Assembly (NCBI RefSeq): GCF_900100705.1
Contig: NZ_FNCH01000001.1
Location: 323,163-387,162, forward strand
Direction of reading: 5' to 3'
DNA from: Pedobacter terrae
GTDB taxonomy: Bacteria; Bacteroidota; Bacteroidia; Sphingobacteriales; Sphingobacteriaceae
DNA length: 64,000 nt
Shown here: positions 27,507 to 36,608 of the stretch, one piece after another
Layout: each line of letters opens with the position of its first letter
Position numbering within the stretch: the first letter of the stretch is position 1
Position numbers and translations under genes: made by a program
Notes under the pieces: model-generated
Told to the model about the DNA's origin: nothing
The model's input: only the letters and a program-made list of their open reading frames with translations
Database searches by the model: none

Positions 27507-27811
27507 AACTTTAAAATAACCGTAGTTAAATTTAAAGCATCAAATCTTGTTACTTTGATCTTTCCGTTTTCGTTAGGTTTTGCAACTTTTACGATTCGTG
27601 AAAATTTATTTCCAGCTCATCCGTCCGTAAACTTTGTAGCTTTCTATAAGTTCTGTTTGGGCCTGTTCGATTTTCTTATCGTCCAATCTTTCGATGGTTA
27701 TATATATTCTTACTCGGTTTAACCCTTTCAGAAATTAATCGTTTTCCCTGTAAACGTTCCGAAAAATTCCCCTTTCGGTTCCTTATTTCTTTTGGTTCGT
27801 TTTATCAGAAT
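27491..27811 (-). pseudogene. Probable frameshifted small gene of unknown function
   Basis: Three overlapping minus-strand frames each look coding but none has a good start. In order along the strand: 27811-27728 (IKRTKRNKEPKGEFFGTFTG), 27734-27606 (LNRVRIYITIERLDDKKIEQ, then TELIESYKVYGRMSWK) and 27616-27491 (SRIVKVAKPNENGKIKVTRF, then LNLTTVILKLKRGN). Joined by two frameshifts they would give one basic protein of roughly 105 residues, with an intrinsic terminator at its end. I read it as a decayed gene. Alternatives are a programmed frameshift or a sequencing error. I do not recognise the family. Confidence 0.5.
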
Positions 27812-28133
27812 TCAAAGTACTTCGTATTTGATATCATCTAATTTAGTGTATAAATGTTTATTTGTCAAGCATAAAGTAAATATTTTTATAAACAAAGTTA
27901 TTCACTCAAAAATACTGTTTATCAACAGGTTGAGTTTGAAAAAAACTTCCTTTTTGATCGCCTGTTGAGCTATGATTTAAGTTTATTAACAATAATGGAC
28001 TATATACTTATCAACATTCATGCAGGTGTTTAATAATCAGTTTGTTATCTTTTTTCTGCGTAAGACTAAGAAAAAACCAAAAAACTTAATTTTAATCCCA
28101 ACAAAAACATCGCTATTATGTTATTTTTGTAAC
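27812..28133. other. AT-rich stretch before the FUSC gene
   Basis: No further gene is visible. The inverted words TCAACAGG (about 27921) and CCTGTTGA (about 27961) could form a weak hairpin. The upstream part of the long frame from 28020 is probably untranslated. Confidence 0.35.
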
Positions 28134-30293
28134 ATGCAGATCAGGCAACCCATTAGAAATATACAAGACTTTTTATTGAGTACCTATTTTGCCGATGGGC
28201 TCCGTATTACCATAGGTGTACTGCTCCCCTCTCTGATTTTTGCGCAATTTGGCTTGTTAAAGTACGGCATGACTTTATCTTTAGGCGCTTTATGTGTAAG
28301 TGTGGTAGATAGTCCGGGGCCAATGGTTCACCGAAGAAACGCCATGCTGATTACCACGGCGCTTATATTTACTTTCTCCATCATCACCGGCCTAACCAAC
28401 AGAAACCATTATTTTATCGGCTTTTTATTGGCTGTATCCAGCTTTGTTTTCTCGATGTTTTATATCTATGGCGTCAGGGCAGCATCAGTAGGTACTGCTG
28501 TTTTGTTGATCATGGTGTTGAGTATTGATGATGTTCGCCCATGGCAGGTGGTGTTGTTACATGCTGCTTTCGTGCTGGCCGGTAGCCTCTGGTATACGGG
28601 ATTAAGCTATTTTGTGTATCGCTTACGTCCTTTTCGTTTGGTACAGCAATCGTTAAGTGATTCTATTTTGGAGGTAGCAGAATTTCTAAGAGAAAAAGCT
28701 AAATTTTATCATCAGAATAACAACTACGATAAAACATATTCTGAACTGTTACAACTTCAGGTTTCTGTTCACGAAAAACAAGATGCTGTAAGAGAGCTTT
28801 TATTCAGAACCCGCGAAATTGTAAGAGATTCTACTCCTGAGGGACGATTTCTGTTATTGGTATTTGTAGATATGGTTGATCTGTTTGAGCAGGTAATGTC
28901 TACCTATTATAATTACCAGCAGTTACACGATCAGTTTGATAAAGCAGGTATCTTATCAGATTATGAAATGGCCATAAAGCGGATCTCGTATGCCCTTGAT
29001 GATATTGCATTTGCCCTAAAAAGCGGAGGCATACCCGTTATTTCAAAACGTTTATTGATTGAGATCGAAAGGTTAAAGATTAAAATCAACAATCTGGAAA
29101 AAAACAATCAAAATCAGGAATACAATACCCTGGGCATTATTGCCTTAAAAAATATTGAGGTGAACATCGAAAATATCCTGGCCAGGGTTAAAACTATTTT
29201 CAGTTATTTTAAAATCAGAAACAGCAAGGATATTGTAAAGGCTGATGTAGATACCGAGAAATTTATCACCAGGCAGAAATTCGATTTCAAACTGTTTACG
29301 GAGAATTTAACCTATACTTCTTCTACTTTCAGGCATTCATTACGGGTTACTGTTGTGATGCTTTTGGGTTTTATAGTGGCTCAGATTCTCGATTTCTCGC
29401 ATAGTTACTGGATTCTTCTTACCATTCTCGTTATTTCAAAGCCTGGATTTAGTTTAACCAAGGAACGTAATTATCAGCGTTTAATTGGTACCACAGTTGG
29501 GGCGTTTATTGGCATGGGCGTTATTACCTATATCCACGATCGGAATACCTTGTTTGTAATCCTGTTATTCTGCATGATTGGCTGTTATAGTTTCCAAAGG
29601 AAAAATTATGTAGTTAGCGTACTCTTTATGACGCCTTATATCTTAATCCTGTTCGATTTTCTGGGGATGGGATCGATAGCACTGGCACGTGAGCGGATTT
29701 ATGACACCTTTATAGGCTCTGGTATTGCTTTATTGGCTAGTTATTCTTTATTCCCAACTTGGGAATATGAAAAGCTAAAAGAGGCTATGATCAACATGCT
29801 AAAGGCAAACAAAGCTTATTTTGAACAAGTGGTTAAATTATATTTTGAGAAAAATTACAACAGAACGGAATACAAGCTGGCCCGTAAAGAAGTGTATGTA
29901 AGCACAGCAAATTTAGCTTCGCTTTTTCAAAGAATGTTCTCCGAGCCAAAAAGTAAACAGCTATTTATTAAGGAAGTGCATCAGTTTACAGCGCTAAGCC
30001 ATTTATTATCATCTTATGTGGCCACGCTTTCACTCTATAATAAAGAACATCAATTTATATTTGAGAGTTTCGAAAATTTAAAACCGATCGCCAATAATAC
30101 CGACTATTTACTGGATACCTCAATTAATAACCTGGAGCAAGGGAAAGATACAATAGATAACGTACCCTTAATCAGGTTAAATGATAATGGTTTAGCAATA
30201 AAAAAAGGTGAAGATTTGGTTCCAGAACAATTCGATCTGATCCAAAAAGTGGCTTACGATATTTACAAACTATCGGTAAAAATAAAACTTTAG
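28134..30293 (+). CDS. FUSC-family (YccS/YhfK-like) inner membrane protein
   Basis: A 719-residue protein with two membrane blocks: six or so helices near residues 20-170 (LRITIGVLLPSLIFAQFGLL, then YGMTLSLGALCVSVVDSPGP) and a second block near 400-540 that resembles the first (HSLRVTVVMLLGFIVAQILD, then LVISKPGFSLTKERNYQRLI). Soluble regions lie between and after them. This is the FUSC/YccS layout, related to aromatic-acid exporters (AaeB) and of unknown substrate in most bacteria. The start at 28134 is chosen because homologous sequence begins there; a longer frame from 28020 adds a Lys-rich stretch unlike a membrane N-terminus. Confidence 0.82.
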   Translation: MQIRQPIRNIQDFLLSTYFADGLRITIGVLLPSLIFAQFGLLKYGMTLSLGALCVSVVDSPGPMVHRRNAMLITTALIFTFSIITGLTNRNHYFIGFLLAVSSFVFSMFYIYGVRAASVGTAVLLIMVLSIDDVRPWQVVLLHAAFVLAGSLWYTGLSYFVYRLRPFRLVQQSLSDSILEVAEFLREKAKFYHQNNNYDKTYSELLQLQVSVHEKQDAVRELLFRTREIVRDSTPEGRFLLLVFVDMVDLFEQVMSTYYNYQQLHDQFDKAGILSDYEMAIKRISYALDDIAFALKSGGIPVISKRLLIEIERLKIKINNLEKNNQNQEYNTLGIIALKNIEVNIENILARVKTIFSYFKIRNSKDIVKADVDTEKFITRQKFDFKLFTENLTYTSSTFRHSLRVTVVMLLGFIVAQILDFSHSYWILLTILVISKPGFSLTKERNYQRLIGTTVGAFIGMGVITYIHDRNTLFVILLFCMIGCYSFQRKNYVVSVLFMTPYILILFDFLGMGSIALARERIYDTFIGSGIALLASYSLFPTWEYEKLKEAMINMLKANKAYFEQVVKLYFEKNYNRTEYKLARKEVYVSTANLASLFQRMFSEPKSKQLFIKEVHQFTALSHLLSSYVATLSLYNKEHQFIFESFENLKPIANNTDYLLDTSINNLEQGKDTIDNVPLIRLNDNGLAIKKGEDLVPEQFDLIQKVAYDIYKLSVKIKL

Positions 30294-30535
30294 TCCATAA
30301 AAGGCACTCTAAATTCAGCTCAAGGCAATTATAGCTTTAAAACTATTGCGTTGTAGATGAACGAAAATTCGTAAGTGCGTGGGTACAACACTCATTGATT
30401 TACTTCCTTAAAATACGCAAAATATACTTCCAGTTCAACCACATCCCTAGCAGTATAATCAGGTTGTCTTCGTGGATGCAAAAAAAACAAAGACCATTAT
30501 AATTTGTTAAACTTAAAATCAATTCATAAAAGATC

Positions 30536-30946
30536 ATGGAAAAGCTATATACAGCTGAAGTTACAGCTACAGGAGGAAGAGACGGACACGTTAAGTCGGG
30601 TGATGGAATTTTAGATTTCGATTTAAGAAAACCAAAGGAACTTGGTGGGCAGGGAGGTGCTACAAACCCGGAAGAGTTATTTGCAGCAGCCTGGGGGCCA
30701 TGTTATTTGGGCGCTTTAGGCTCAGTTGCAGAACGTGAAGGTGTTGATGTGAGCGAAGCAAATGTGAAAGTATTGGTTTCGTTTAATAAAGACGGAAACT
30801 CTTTTGTACTTTCTGCTGATCTGGATGTTCACATTCCAGGGATTTCTCATGAGGAAGCACAAGCGCTGGCTGATAAGGCACATAGAGCCTGTCCATACTC
30901 GAAAGCAACTAAAGGAAATATAGAGGTAAGGGTAACGGCAGTTTAA
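30536..30946 (+). CDS. ohr: Organic hydroperoxide resistance protein (Ohr)
   Basis: A 136-residue Ohr/OsmC-family peroxidase that reduces organic peroxides, using two active cysteines and dihydrolipoyl-type reductants. C56 (AAWGPCYLGAL) and C119 (RACPYSKATKGN) are both present at the spacing of Ohr rather than OsmC. The N-terminal YTAEVTATGGRDGHV block is typical of Ohr. Regulation by an OhrR-type repressor is common in the family, but no such gene is nearby. It is followed by two hairpins, so it is monocistronic. Confidence 0.92.
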   Translation: MEKLYTAEVTATGGRDGHVKSGDGILDFDLRKPKELGGQGGATNPEELFAAAWGPCYLGALGSVAEREGVDVSEANVKVLVSFNKDGNSFVLSADLDVHIPGISHEEAQALADKAHRACPYSKATKGNIEVRVTAV

Positions 30947-30958
30947 TTTTCGTCGTGC

Positions 30959-30980
30959 TGTCAGATGTTACCATCTGACA
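30959..30980 (+). other. Small hairpin in the ohr 3' region
   Basis: TGTCAGATG (30959-30967) and CATCTGACA (30972-30980) form a perfect 9-bp stem with a 4-base loop, 16 bases before the main ohr terminator. Confidence 0.6.
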
Positions 30981-30995
30981 TTGCAAATATGATAA

Positions 30996-31035
30996 AACAA
31001 GAAAGTCCCGGATTTAATCCGGGACTTTCTTGTTT
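30996..31035 (+). terminator. Terminator after ohr
   Basis: AAACAAGAAAGTCCCGGATT and its complement form an almost perfect 40-base palindrome (30996-31035); the T-rich end follows. Confidence 0.85.
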
Positions 31036-31117
31036 ATAACCCTATGGGTTGAAAGCTATCTACCTTTCGGTTGGAAACAACTGACAGCAGTGATATTATA
31101 AATCTATAATTACAATG

Positions 31118-31178
31118 CTAAGCTTGTCGAAGGACCTCTAATAATTTATATAAAGGCGTTTCGACAGGCTCAACTTAA
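31118..31178. repeat. Dispersed palindrome of AGCTTGTCGAAGGAC...TTTCGACAGGCT type
   Basis: CTAAGCTTGTCGAAGGACCT (31118-31137) faces GTTTCGACAGGCTCAACTTA (about 31159-31178). The same pattern, in another orientation, occurs at 37660-37725. It lies between ohr and the convergent bioB gene. Confidence 0.6.
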
Positions 31179-31235
31179 CAAATTAATGATGAAATTTAAT
31201 CAATGATATAACCTCTTTTTGTAAATATATTTATG

Positions 31236-32237
31236 TTAAACAGCTTCCTGTTCCATTATCGTATTTGCAGGTCTGCCGTTTTTAAAGGCATCGCGGGTTT
31301 TTAAACCCAATAATTCAAACATGGCCATATCATCTATAAATGCTGGATTTGGTGTGGTCAATAATTTATCACCTGCAAAAATAGAACTTGCACCAGCCAT
31401 AAAGCAAAAAGCCTGCTCCAGTGTGCTCATTTCATTTCTACCAGCTGATAAACGTACTACCGAATTTGGCATCACGATACGTGCTGTTGCAATCATCCTT
31501 ACCATATCCCAGATCGGAACACGTGGCTGATTTTCCAAAGGCGTTCCTTTTACCGGTACCAAAGCATTAACCGGAACCGATTCAGGATGTTTTTCCATAT
31601 TCGATAAGGTCTGTAACATGGAAACGCGATCTTCTACCGTTTCACCTAAACCGATAATACCACCACTACATACCGTTAATTTCGCTTTACGCACATTTTT
31701 AATGGTATTTAAACGGTCATCATAAGTTCTGGTTGATATAATCCGTTTATAATCGTCTTCAGAAGTATCAATATTATGGTTGTACGCATATAAACCAGCA
31801 TCAGCTAAACGTTGTGCCTGGTTTTCGGTAAGCATACCTAAAGTACAGCAAACTTCCATATCCATATCGTTCACGGCCTTAACCATTTCAATCACACGGT
31901 CAAAATCGCGGTTATCGCGTACTTCGCGCCATGCGGCTCCCATGCATAAACGAGATGCCCCACCCTCTTTGGCTTTAACGGCAGCACTAACTACCTGACT
32001 TACCTGCATTAAGGGCTGTACTTCTAAATCAGTATGGTAGCGGGCCGCCTGCGGGCAATAGCTACAATCTTCGGCACAGCCACCAGTTTTGATGGAAATT
32101 AATGAACTGACCTGAACTTCATTGTAATCTTTATTTTCCCGGTGAATGGTTGCCGCTTCGTAAACCAGATCCAAAAACGGTCTATTATAAATTTCGTATA
32201 TTTCTTCTTTTGTCCAATCGTGTCTTGTTGTTTGCAT
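31236..32237 (-). CDS. bioB: Biotin synthase
   Basis: A 333-residue radical-SAM enzyme that inserts sulfur into dethiobiotin, the last step of biotin synthesis. The 4Fe-4S motif C54-x3-C58-x2-C61 ([12 protein letters not shown]) is intact, as are the [15 protein letters not shown] block near residues 155-170 and [12 protein letters not shown] near 285, which carry ligands of the second cluster. It is a single gene here; other bio genes are not in the window. Confidence 0.96.
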   Translation of the reverse strand: MQTTRHDWTKEEIYEIYNRPFLDLVYEAATIHRENKDYNEVQVSSLISIKTGGCAEDCSYCPQAARYHTDLEVQPLMQVSQVVSAAVKAKEGGASRLCMGAAWREVRDNRDFDRVIEMVKAVNDMDMEVCCTLGMLTENQAQRLADAGLYAYNHNIDTSEDDYKRIISTRTYDDRLNTIKNVRKAKLTVCSGGIIGLGETVEDRVSMLQTLSNMEKHPESVPVNALVPVKGTPLENQPRVPIWDMVRMIATARIVMPNSVVRLSAGRNEMSTLEQAFCFMAGASSIFAGDKLLTTPNPAFIDDMAMFELLGLKTRDAFKNGRPANTIMEQEAV

Positions 32238-32346
32238 CGGGGATCAGATTTTGCAGATTTAATTTTTGTAGTCTTAGTTAATTAACAGGTACACCGATTT
32301 AGCTTTGTAAGCCCAAGGCTTAATGGGCTAAATCTTATAACCTGGT

Positions 32347-33696
32347 TTATAGTAAAAGTTTGCTGGCCAATCCTAAAATTAATAGGAATCCAAAAACATC
32401 GGTAAAAGTAGTAATAATTATAGATGATGCAATGGCAGGATCAATACCTACACGTTTTAAAATAAGTGGAATACCTGCGCCTGTTATACCTGCGATGACC
32501 AGGTTGCCTGTCATAGCCAGGAAGATAACCAAACCGAGCATGGGGTTTCCATCAAAAAAGAAAGCAAAAATAAATACAATTAAACCATTGGCTGCACCGT
32601 TAATTAAGCCAACTGTAAATTCTTTCAAAACCGTTCTATAAGCCTGCTTATCGGTCAAGTCGTACAGCGAAATACGCCTTACCGTTACCGCAAGTGCTTG
32701 GGTAGCCGCATTTCCGCCCATACCAGCAATAATAGTCATGTAAGCTGCCAAAGAAGGGATCAGTTTAATAGTCGGATCGAAATAACGCACTACTGATGAT
32801 GCCAGAAAAGCCGTGCCCAGGTTGATGATTAACCAAGGTAAACGTGATTTTACTGCTTCTACCCAGTTACCGCTCAGCTCCTCATCTTCCGATACCCCCG
32901 AAATTTTTAAGATATCTTCGGTGCTTTCTGCTTCCATTACATCGATCACATCATCAAAAGTTACCCTTCCCAGTAATTTCTGATGTTGATCTATCACCGG
33001 AATACTGGTTAAATTATACTGCGAAATTAAGTTGGCTACTTCTTCCTGGTCGGTATCGGGATGTACATAAACCGCATCTATTTTTACCAGTTCGGTTATT
33101 TTGGCGTTATGTTTTGCCTTGATGATATCTTTTAACGAAACTATGCCTTTAAAAACTTCGTCGTCATCTACCACATAAATGGTATAAAACTCTTCCATTT
33201 CTTCGCTCTGGCGGATAATCTCGTCAATTGCATCTTTTTTGGTGAGATTAATGTTTACACAGATCAGTTCTGTGTTCATCAAACCACCGGCGGTTTTTTC
33301 GTTGTAGGTTAAAAGATTCCGGATTTCTGAAGCATGATCTTCGGTAAGGTCTTCCAGAATTTCTTTCTGCTCATGATCTTCCAGTTGAGAAATAATATCC
33401 GTCGCATCATCATAATCCAGTTCTTCGACAATCTCGGTACGTTTATCGGGGTGAAGTTCAAAGAGTAGATTCTCCGGGTGGGATTCTTCATCCATTTCCG
33501 AGATGATCTCTGAAGCGATCTCAGTAGGAAGAAGATTTATAATATGCCGTTGTTCGGATTTATCCAAACGTTCGAACAAAATTGCTATTTCTGAGGCATG
33601 GTATTCCTCTAAAACTATTTTTAAAGTCTCATCACCAGCTAAAATTGCATTTTTAACCTTGAATACGTCGCTTTTATCTATCTCGAATGACTGCAT
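32347..33696 (-). CDS. mgtE: MgtE-type magnesium transporter
   Basis: A 449-residue protein with the full MgtE layout: an N-terminal superhelical MgtE_N domain (about 1-130), two CBS domains (about 135-255, including LNLTKKDAIDEIIRQS and TDQEEVANLISQYNLTSIPV), a linker helix and a five-helix membrane domain. SLAAYMTIIAGMGGNAATQA and GITGAGIPLILKRVGIDPAI near the C-terminus are channel and Mg-site segments. It imports Mg2+, with CBS gating by intracellular Mg2+. A CorA gene lies 258 bases away on the same strand. Confidence 0.92.
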   Translation of the reverse strand: MQSFEIDKSDVFKVKNAILAGDETLKIVLEEYHASEIAILFERLDKSEQRHIINLLPTEIASEIISEMDEESHPENLLFELHPDKRTEIVEELDYDDATDIISQLEDHEQKEILEDLTEDHASEIRNLLTYNEKTAGGLMNTELICVNINLTKKDAIDEIIRQSEEMEEFYTIYVVDDDEVFKGIVSLKDIIKAKHNAKITELVKIDAVYVHPDTDQEEVANLISQYNLTSIPVIDQHQKLLGRVTFDDVIDVMEAESTEDILKISGVSEDEELSGNWVEAVKSRLPWLIINLGTAFLASSVVRYFDPTIKLIPSLAAYMTIIAGMGGNAATQALAVTVRRISLYDLTDKQAYRTVLKEFTVGLINGAANGLIVFIFAFFFDGNPMLGLVIFLAMTGNLVIAGITGAGIPLILKRVGIDPAIASSIIITTFTDVFGFLLILGLASKLLL

Positions 33697-33815
33697 CTAT
33701 AACCTAACCAAAACGCCTTAAAGCTACAAATATTAAAAATTGATTTTAGCACCTATTCAAATTTATTCCAATCTTTTATTATCCTATTAAGAACCAAAAA
33801 GTACTTCTATAAAAT

Positions 33816-33923
33816 CGTCATCTCGACCGGAACGAAGTGGAATGGAGAGATCTACATAGATAGATTTAGTTTCGCTGAGCACTCCGTGGTTCTCGACTGC
33901 GTTGCACTTCGCCCGAAATGACG
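33816..33923. repeat. Dispersed palindrome CGTCATCTCGA...CCGAAATGACG
   Basis: Second copy of the 25723 type: CGTCATCTCGACCGGAACGA opens it, GGAATGGAGAGATCTACATAG and TTCGCTGAGCAC are in the middle, and CCGAAATGACG ends it. It fills most of the mgtE-corA gap. Confidence 0.75.
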
Positions 33924-33953
33924 GTAACTTGAGGAAAGTTTTTCATGCAAGCC

Positions 33954-35075
33954 TTATTTAAACCATCCTTTTCGCCAAAAATAGATCACCTGTATAACAG
34001 CAATCACCGCCATTACTATCCATGTGTACAAATAGCCGTGCTCTGCATACAATTCGGGCATATTATCTTTCAATATTTTTCCTGTTGCCGGATCTTCCCT
34101 GCTGAAGTTCATTCCATAAATCCCTGCAATAAAGGTTAGCGGAATAAATATGGACGAAATGATGGTCAATACCTTCATGATTTCGTTCATTCTGTTACTG
34201 ATGATGGATAAGTTCATATCAATATTGGCAGATGCAATCTCTTTTAAAGATTCGATAAAATCTATAATCTGGATGCAATGGTCGTAAGCATCTTTCATAT
34301 AGGTTTTAGTAAGATCGGATATTAAAGGGCTGTCTGTGCGGATAATATCGTTTAATTTATCCCTTTCCGGCCAGGCTACTTTCCTAATGGTAATCAATGA
34401 TCTTTTGATGGCCTGTGTATCATACATGATCCTTTTATCAGGATGATCATATAAGCGGTCTTCAATTGCGTCTAATTCTTCACCCCAAAAATTTAAAAGG
34501 CTAAAGTAATTATCTACAATCACATCCATAATGGCGTACATTAAATAACTGCTGCCACCAATGCGGATATTGCCCTTCCCTATCTCTAAACGTTTTCTCA
34601 CCGGTTCAAAACAATCTGCATAGGTTTCCTGGAAGGTAATTAATGTCCGTTCTGATAAAATAAAAGAGATCTGATCATTACAGAGCACATGATCATCACT
34701 TAAGTATAAATGCCTGCTTACCGAAAAAATGTATTTGTCGTTGTCATATTCATCCAGTTTAGGCCGTTGAAAAGAACTGGTAATATCTTCCAGTACAAGC
34801 CTGCTGATATCGAGTTTAGTATATAAGGTTTCAAATATATTGGGATCAGCCAGGCCTTTGATATCAAACCAATAAAAAAAATCTTTATTCTCGATCAGTT
34901 TATCGATGTTATTAATGTTTTCCAGTTCGGTTTTCTGATAACTCTTATCATTATAAGTATGCAATACAATAAGTGGCTTTAACGCATCTTCATCAATAGC
35001 ATATAAACCCGGACTAGTGCCCGGAGTTGGAACCTTATAGTGTTTATGTCGGTTACGTGGCTTGTTTTTTCCCAT
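33954..35075 (-). CDS. corA: CorA-type magnesium/cobalt transporter
   Basis: A 373-residue member of the CorA family: a large cytosolic N-terminal domain, then two C-terminal membrane helices. The signature G-M-N (GIYGMNF) is at the end of the first helix, near residue 320, and a second helix runs through YLYTWIVMAVIAVIQVIYFW. CorA forms a pentameric Mg2+ channel; some members carry Co2+ or Zn2+. It is three bases after the WbqC-like gene on the same strand, so the two are cotranscribed. Confidence 0.92.
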   Translation of the reverse strand: MGKNKPRNRHKHYKVPTPGTSPGLYAIDEDALKPLIVLHTYNDKSYQKTELENINNIDKLIENKDFFYWFDIKGLADPNIFETLYTKLDISRLVLEDITSSFQRPKLDEYDNDKYIFSVSRHLYLSDDHVLCNDQISFILSERTLITFQETYADCFEPVRKRLEIGKGNIRIGGSSYLMYAIMDVIVDNYFSLLNFWGEELDAIEDRLYDHPDKRIMYDTQAIKRSLITIRKVAWPERDKLNDIIRTDSPLISDLTKTYMKDAYDHCIQIIDFIESLKEIASANIDMNLSIISNRMNEIMKVLTIISSIFIPLTFIAGIYGMNFSREDPATGKILKDNMPELYAEHGYLYTWIVMAVIAVIQVIYFWRKGWFK

Positions 35076-35078
35076 ATG

Positions 35079-35690
35079 TTATAAATATAGCCGGGCTTGC
35101 GGACCCTGGTTAAATAACAGATCAACAATACTTAAGTTGGGTAAAAATTGATGTTTATCTTCAAAAACCTGATAATATGGTTTATTGTTTACTATGTCTG
35201 CCGGTTTTTTCGGGTTCATCGCTGAACGGTAATCTAATTCAGGTTGGATGTCATCAAAATATTCGCCGGTTACCTCAAAGCGTTTGTTTAATTTTAGCTT
35301 TTTATTCAGCCATTCTAAAAGCTCGAGGTTGTAATCGAACAGAAATTCAAATTTATTGGTATAGAAACGACTAAGCTCATCTTCGTAAAACTCGAAATAA
35401 GCAGAACTCCGGTAACAGCTTTCTAAACTTAACCAATGTAAACGTTGCCAGTTAAAATCGTAGCTAATCCGGACATCCTTCATTTTCGTATGTGTTTTAG
35501 CACCTTTAACTACAGGAACAGTGATGTCTAGTTTGCCATTTGGCGAATAAATACTTGCCCGGTTTCGATAAGTCTGTTTAGCTAAATGTTCATGTTTTTC
35601 AATTAAAAAATCTTCTCCCAGTTTTTGCAATAAACTAAAATAACCTACCGGCGGAAGATAAAATAATGGAAGTATAGCTGTATTCTGCAT
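35079..35690 (-). CDS. WbqC-like family protein
   Basis: A 203-residue protein of the WbqC-like family. YLPPVGYFSLLQKLGED opens it, then YRNRASIYSPNGKLDITVPV near residues 42-61, then the LSLESCYRSSAYFEFY block near 88-103. The family is linked to O-antigen or glycan loci in some species, but its activity is unproven. It precedes corA by three bases and faces the lauroyltransferase gene divergently. Confidence 0.75.
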   Translation of the reverse strand: MQNTAILPLFYLPPVGYFSLLQKLGEDFLIEKHEHLAKQTYRNRASIYSPNGKLDITVPVVKGAKTHTKMKDVRISYDFNWQRLHWLSLESCYRSSAYFEFYEDELSRFYTNKFEFLFDYNLELLEWLNKKLKLNKRFEVTGEYFDDIQPELDYRSAMNPKKPADIVNNKPYYQVFEDKHQFLPNLSIVDLLFNQGPQARLYL

Positions 35691-35699
35691 TTGAAAATT

Positions 35700-35707
35700 T
35701 ATGTTTG
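35700..35707 (+). promoter_or_regulatory. Candidate -7 box for the acyltransferase operon
   Basis: TATGTTTG, an exact match to TAnnTTTG, lies 23 bases upstream of the ATG at 35731. No TTTG at the expected -33 spacing is visible, so it is tentative. Confidence 0.35.
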
Positions 35708-35730
35708 TAGCTGAAACGTTTTAAAAAAAA

Positions 35731-36603
35731 ATGATTAAGAAAGGGATTGCGCATGTTGGCGTATTTTTTTTATACCTGTTATCGCTGCTCCCCCTGCCTT
35801 TGCTGTTTTTTTTTGCAAGATTACTATATTATCTGCTTTATTACGTAATTGGCTATAGAAAAAAAGTTGTCAGGCAAAATTTAACCCAGTCTTTTCCCGA
35901 AAAATCTGCTGCTGAAGTAAAGTCTATAGAGAAAAAATTCTTCCTATACCTGGCTGAACTTATTTTTGAAATCATCAAAATGACCAGTATTTCTAAGGCA
36001 GAAACCTTAAAGCGGGTAAAGTTTACTGGTTTGGAACAGTTGGAGAGGCATTTTAAAGCGGGTGAAAGTGTACTGGCCTGTACCGGTCATTATGGCAACT
36101 GGGAACTGGGGACCTTGGCGCTCGGATTAAGCATATCGGTTAAAACCCTGGTTATTTTTAAACCCATCAAAAATAAAATTTTCGAAACCTGGTTTGATTG
36201 CATGCGAACCAAGTATGGAAATGTTTTTATTGCTATGCGCCAAACCTTGCGGGGAATAGCTGCTTATAAAAACGAACCTACACTATTATGTTTTGCGAGC
36301 GACCAATCACCCACCAGGGAAGAAACCAAATATTTTACAGATTTCTTAAATCAGCCGACAGCAGCACTTTTAGGCGTCGAAAAAATTGCCAAATCGACTA
36401 AAAGACCCATATACTATTTCAAAGTAAATGTAGTTAAAAGAGGTTATTACCATGTAGAAGTATTGCCGATGTGTCTGGATCCGGAAAGCATACGCGAATT
36501 TGGGATTACAGATCTGCATTTTAAATTTTTAGAAAATATTATTAGAGAACAGCCTCAGTACTGGCTCTGGAGCCATAAACGCTGGAAATTTAAACCCGAA
36601 TAA
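35731..36603 (+). CDS. Lipid A lauroyl/myristoyl acyltransferase (LpxL/HtrB family)
   Basis: A 290-residue enzyme that adds a secondary acyl chain to lipid A at the inner membrane. One N-terminal hydrophobic anchor covers residues 10-40. The catalytic H-x4-E motif is GHYGNWELG near residues 118-127, and SDQSPTREE near 191 and SHKRWKFKPE at the end are also conserved in the family. Length fits. A glycosyltransferase gene follows after five bases, so they form an envelope-building operon. Confidence 0.9.
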   Translation: MIKKGIAHVGVFFLYLLSLLPLPLLFFFARLLYYLLYYVIGYRKKVVRQNLTQSFPEKSAAEVKSIEKKFFLYLAELIFEIIKMTSISKAETLKRVKFTGLEQLERHFKAGESVLACTGHYGNWELGTLALGLSISVKTLVIFKPIKNKIFETWFDCMRTKYGNVFIAMRQTLRGIAAYKNEPTLLCFASDQSPTREETKYFTDFLNQPTAALLGVEKIAKSTKRPIYYFKVNVVKRGYYHVEVLPMCLDPESIREFGITDLHFKFLENIIREQPQYWLWSHKRWKFKPE

Positions 36604-36608
36604 AAAGA

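Noticed and set aside
28122..28129. Exact -7 box TATTTTTG before the FUSC ATG
   Set aside because: It lies only five bases from the ATG and has no -33 partner, so transcription would begin inside the coding region.
28020..28133. Longer N-terminus for the FUSC protein
   Set aside because: The extra 38 residues are Lys-rich and unlike the start of membrane proteins of this family; homologous sequence begins at 28134.
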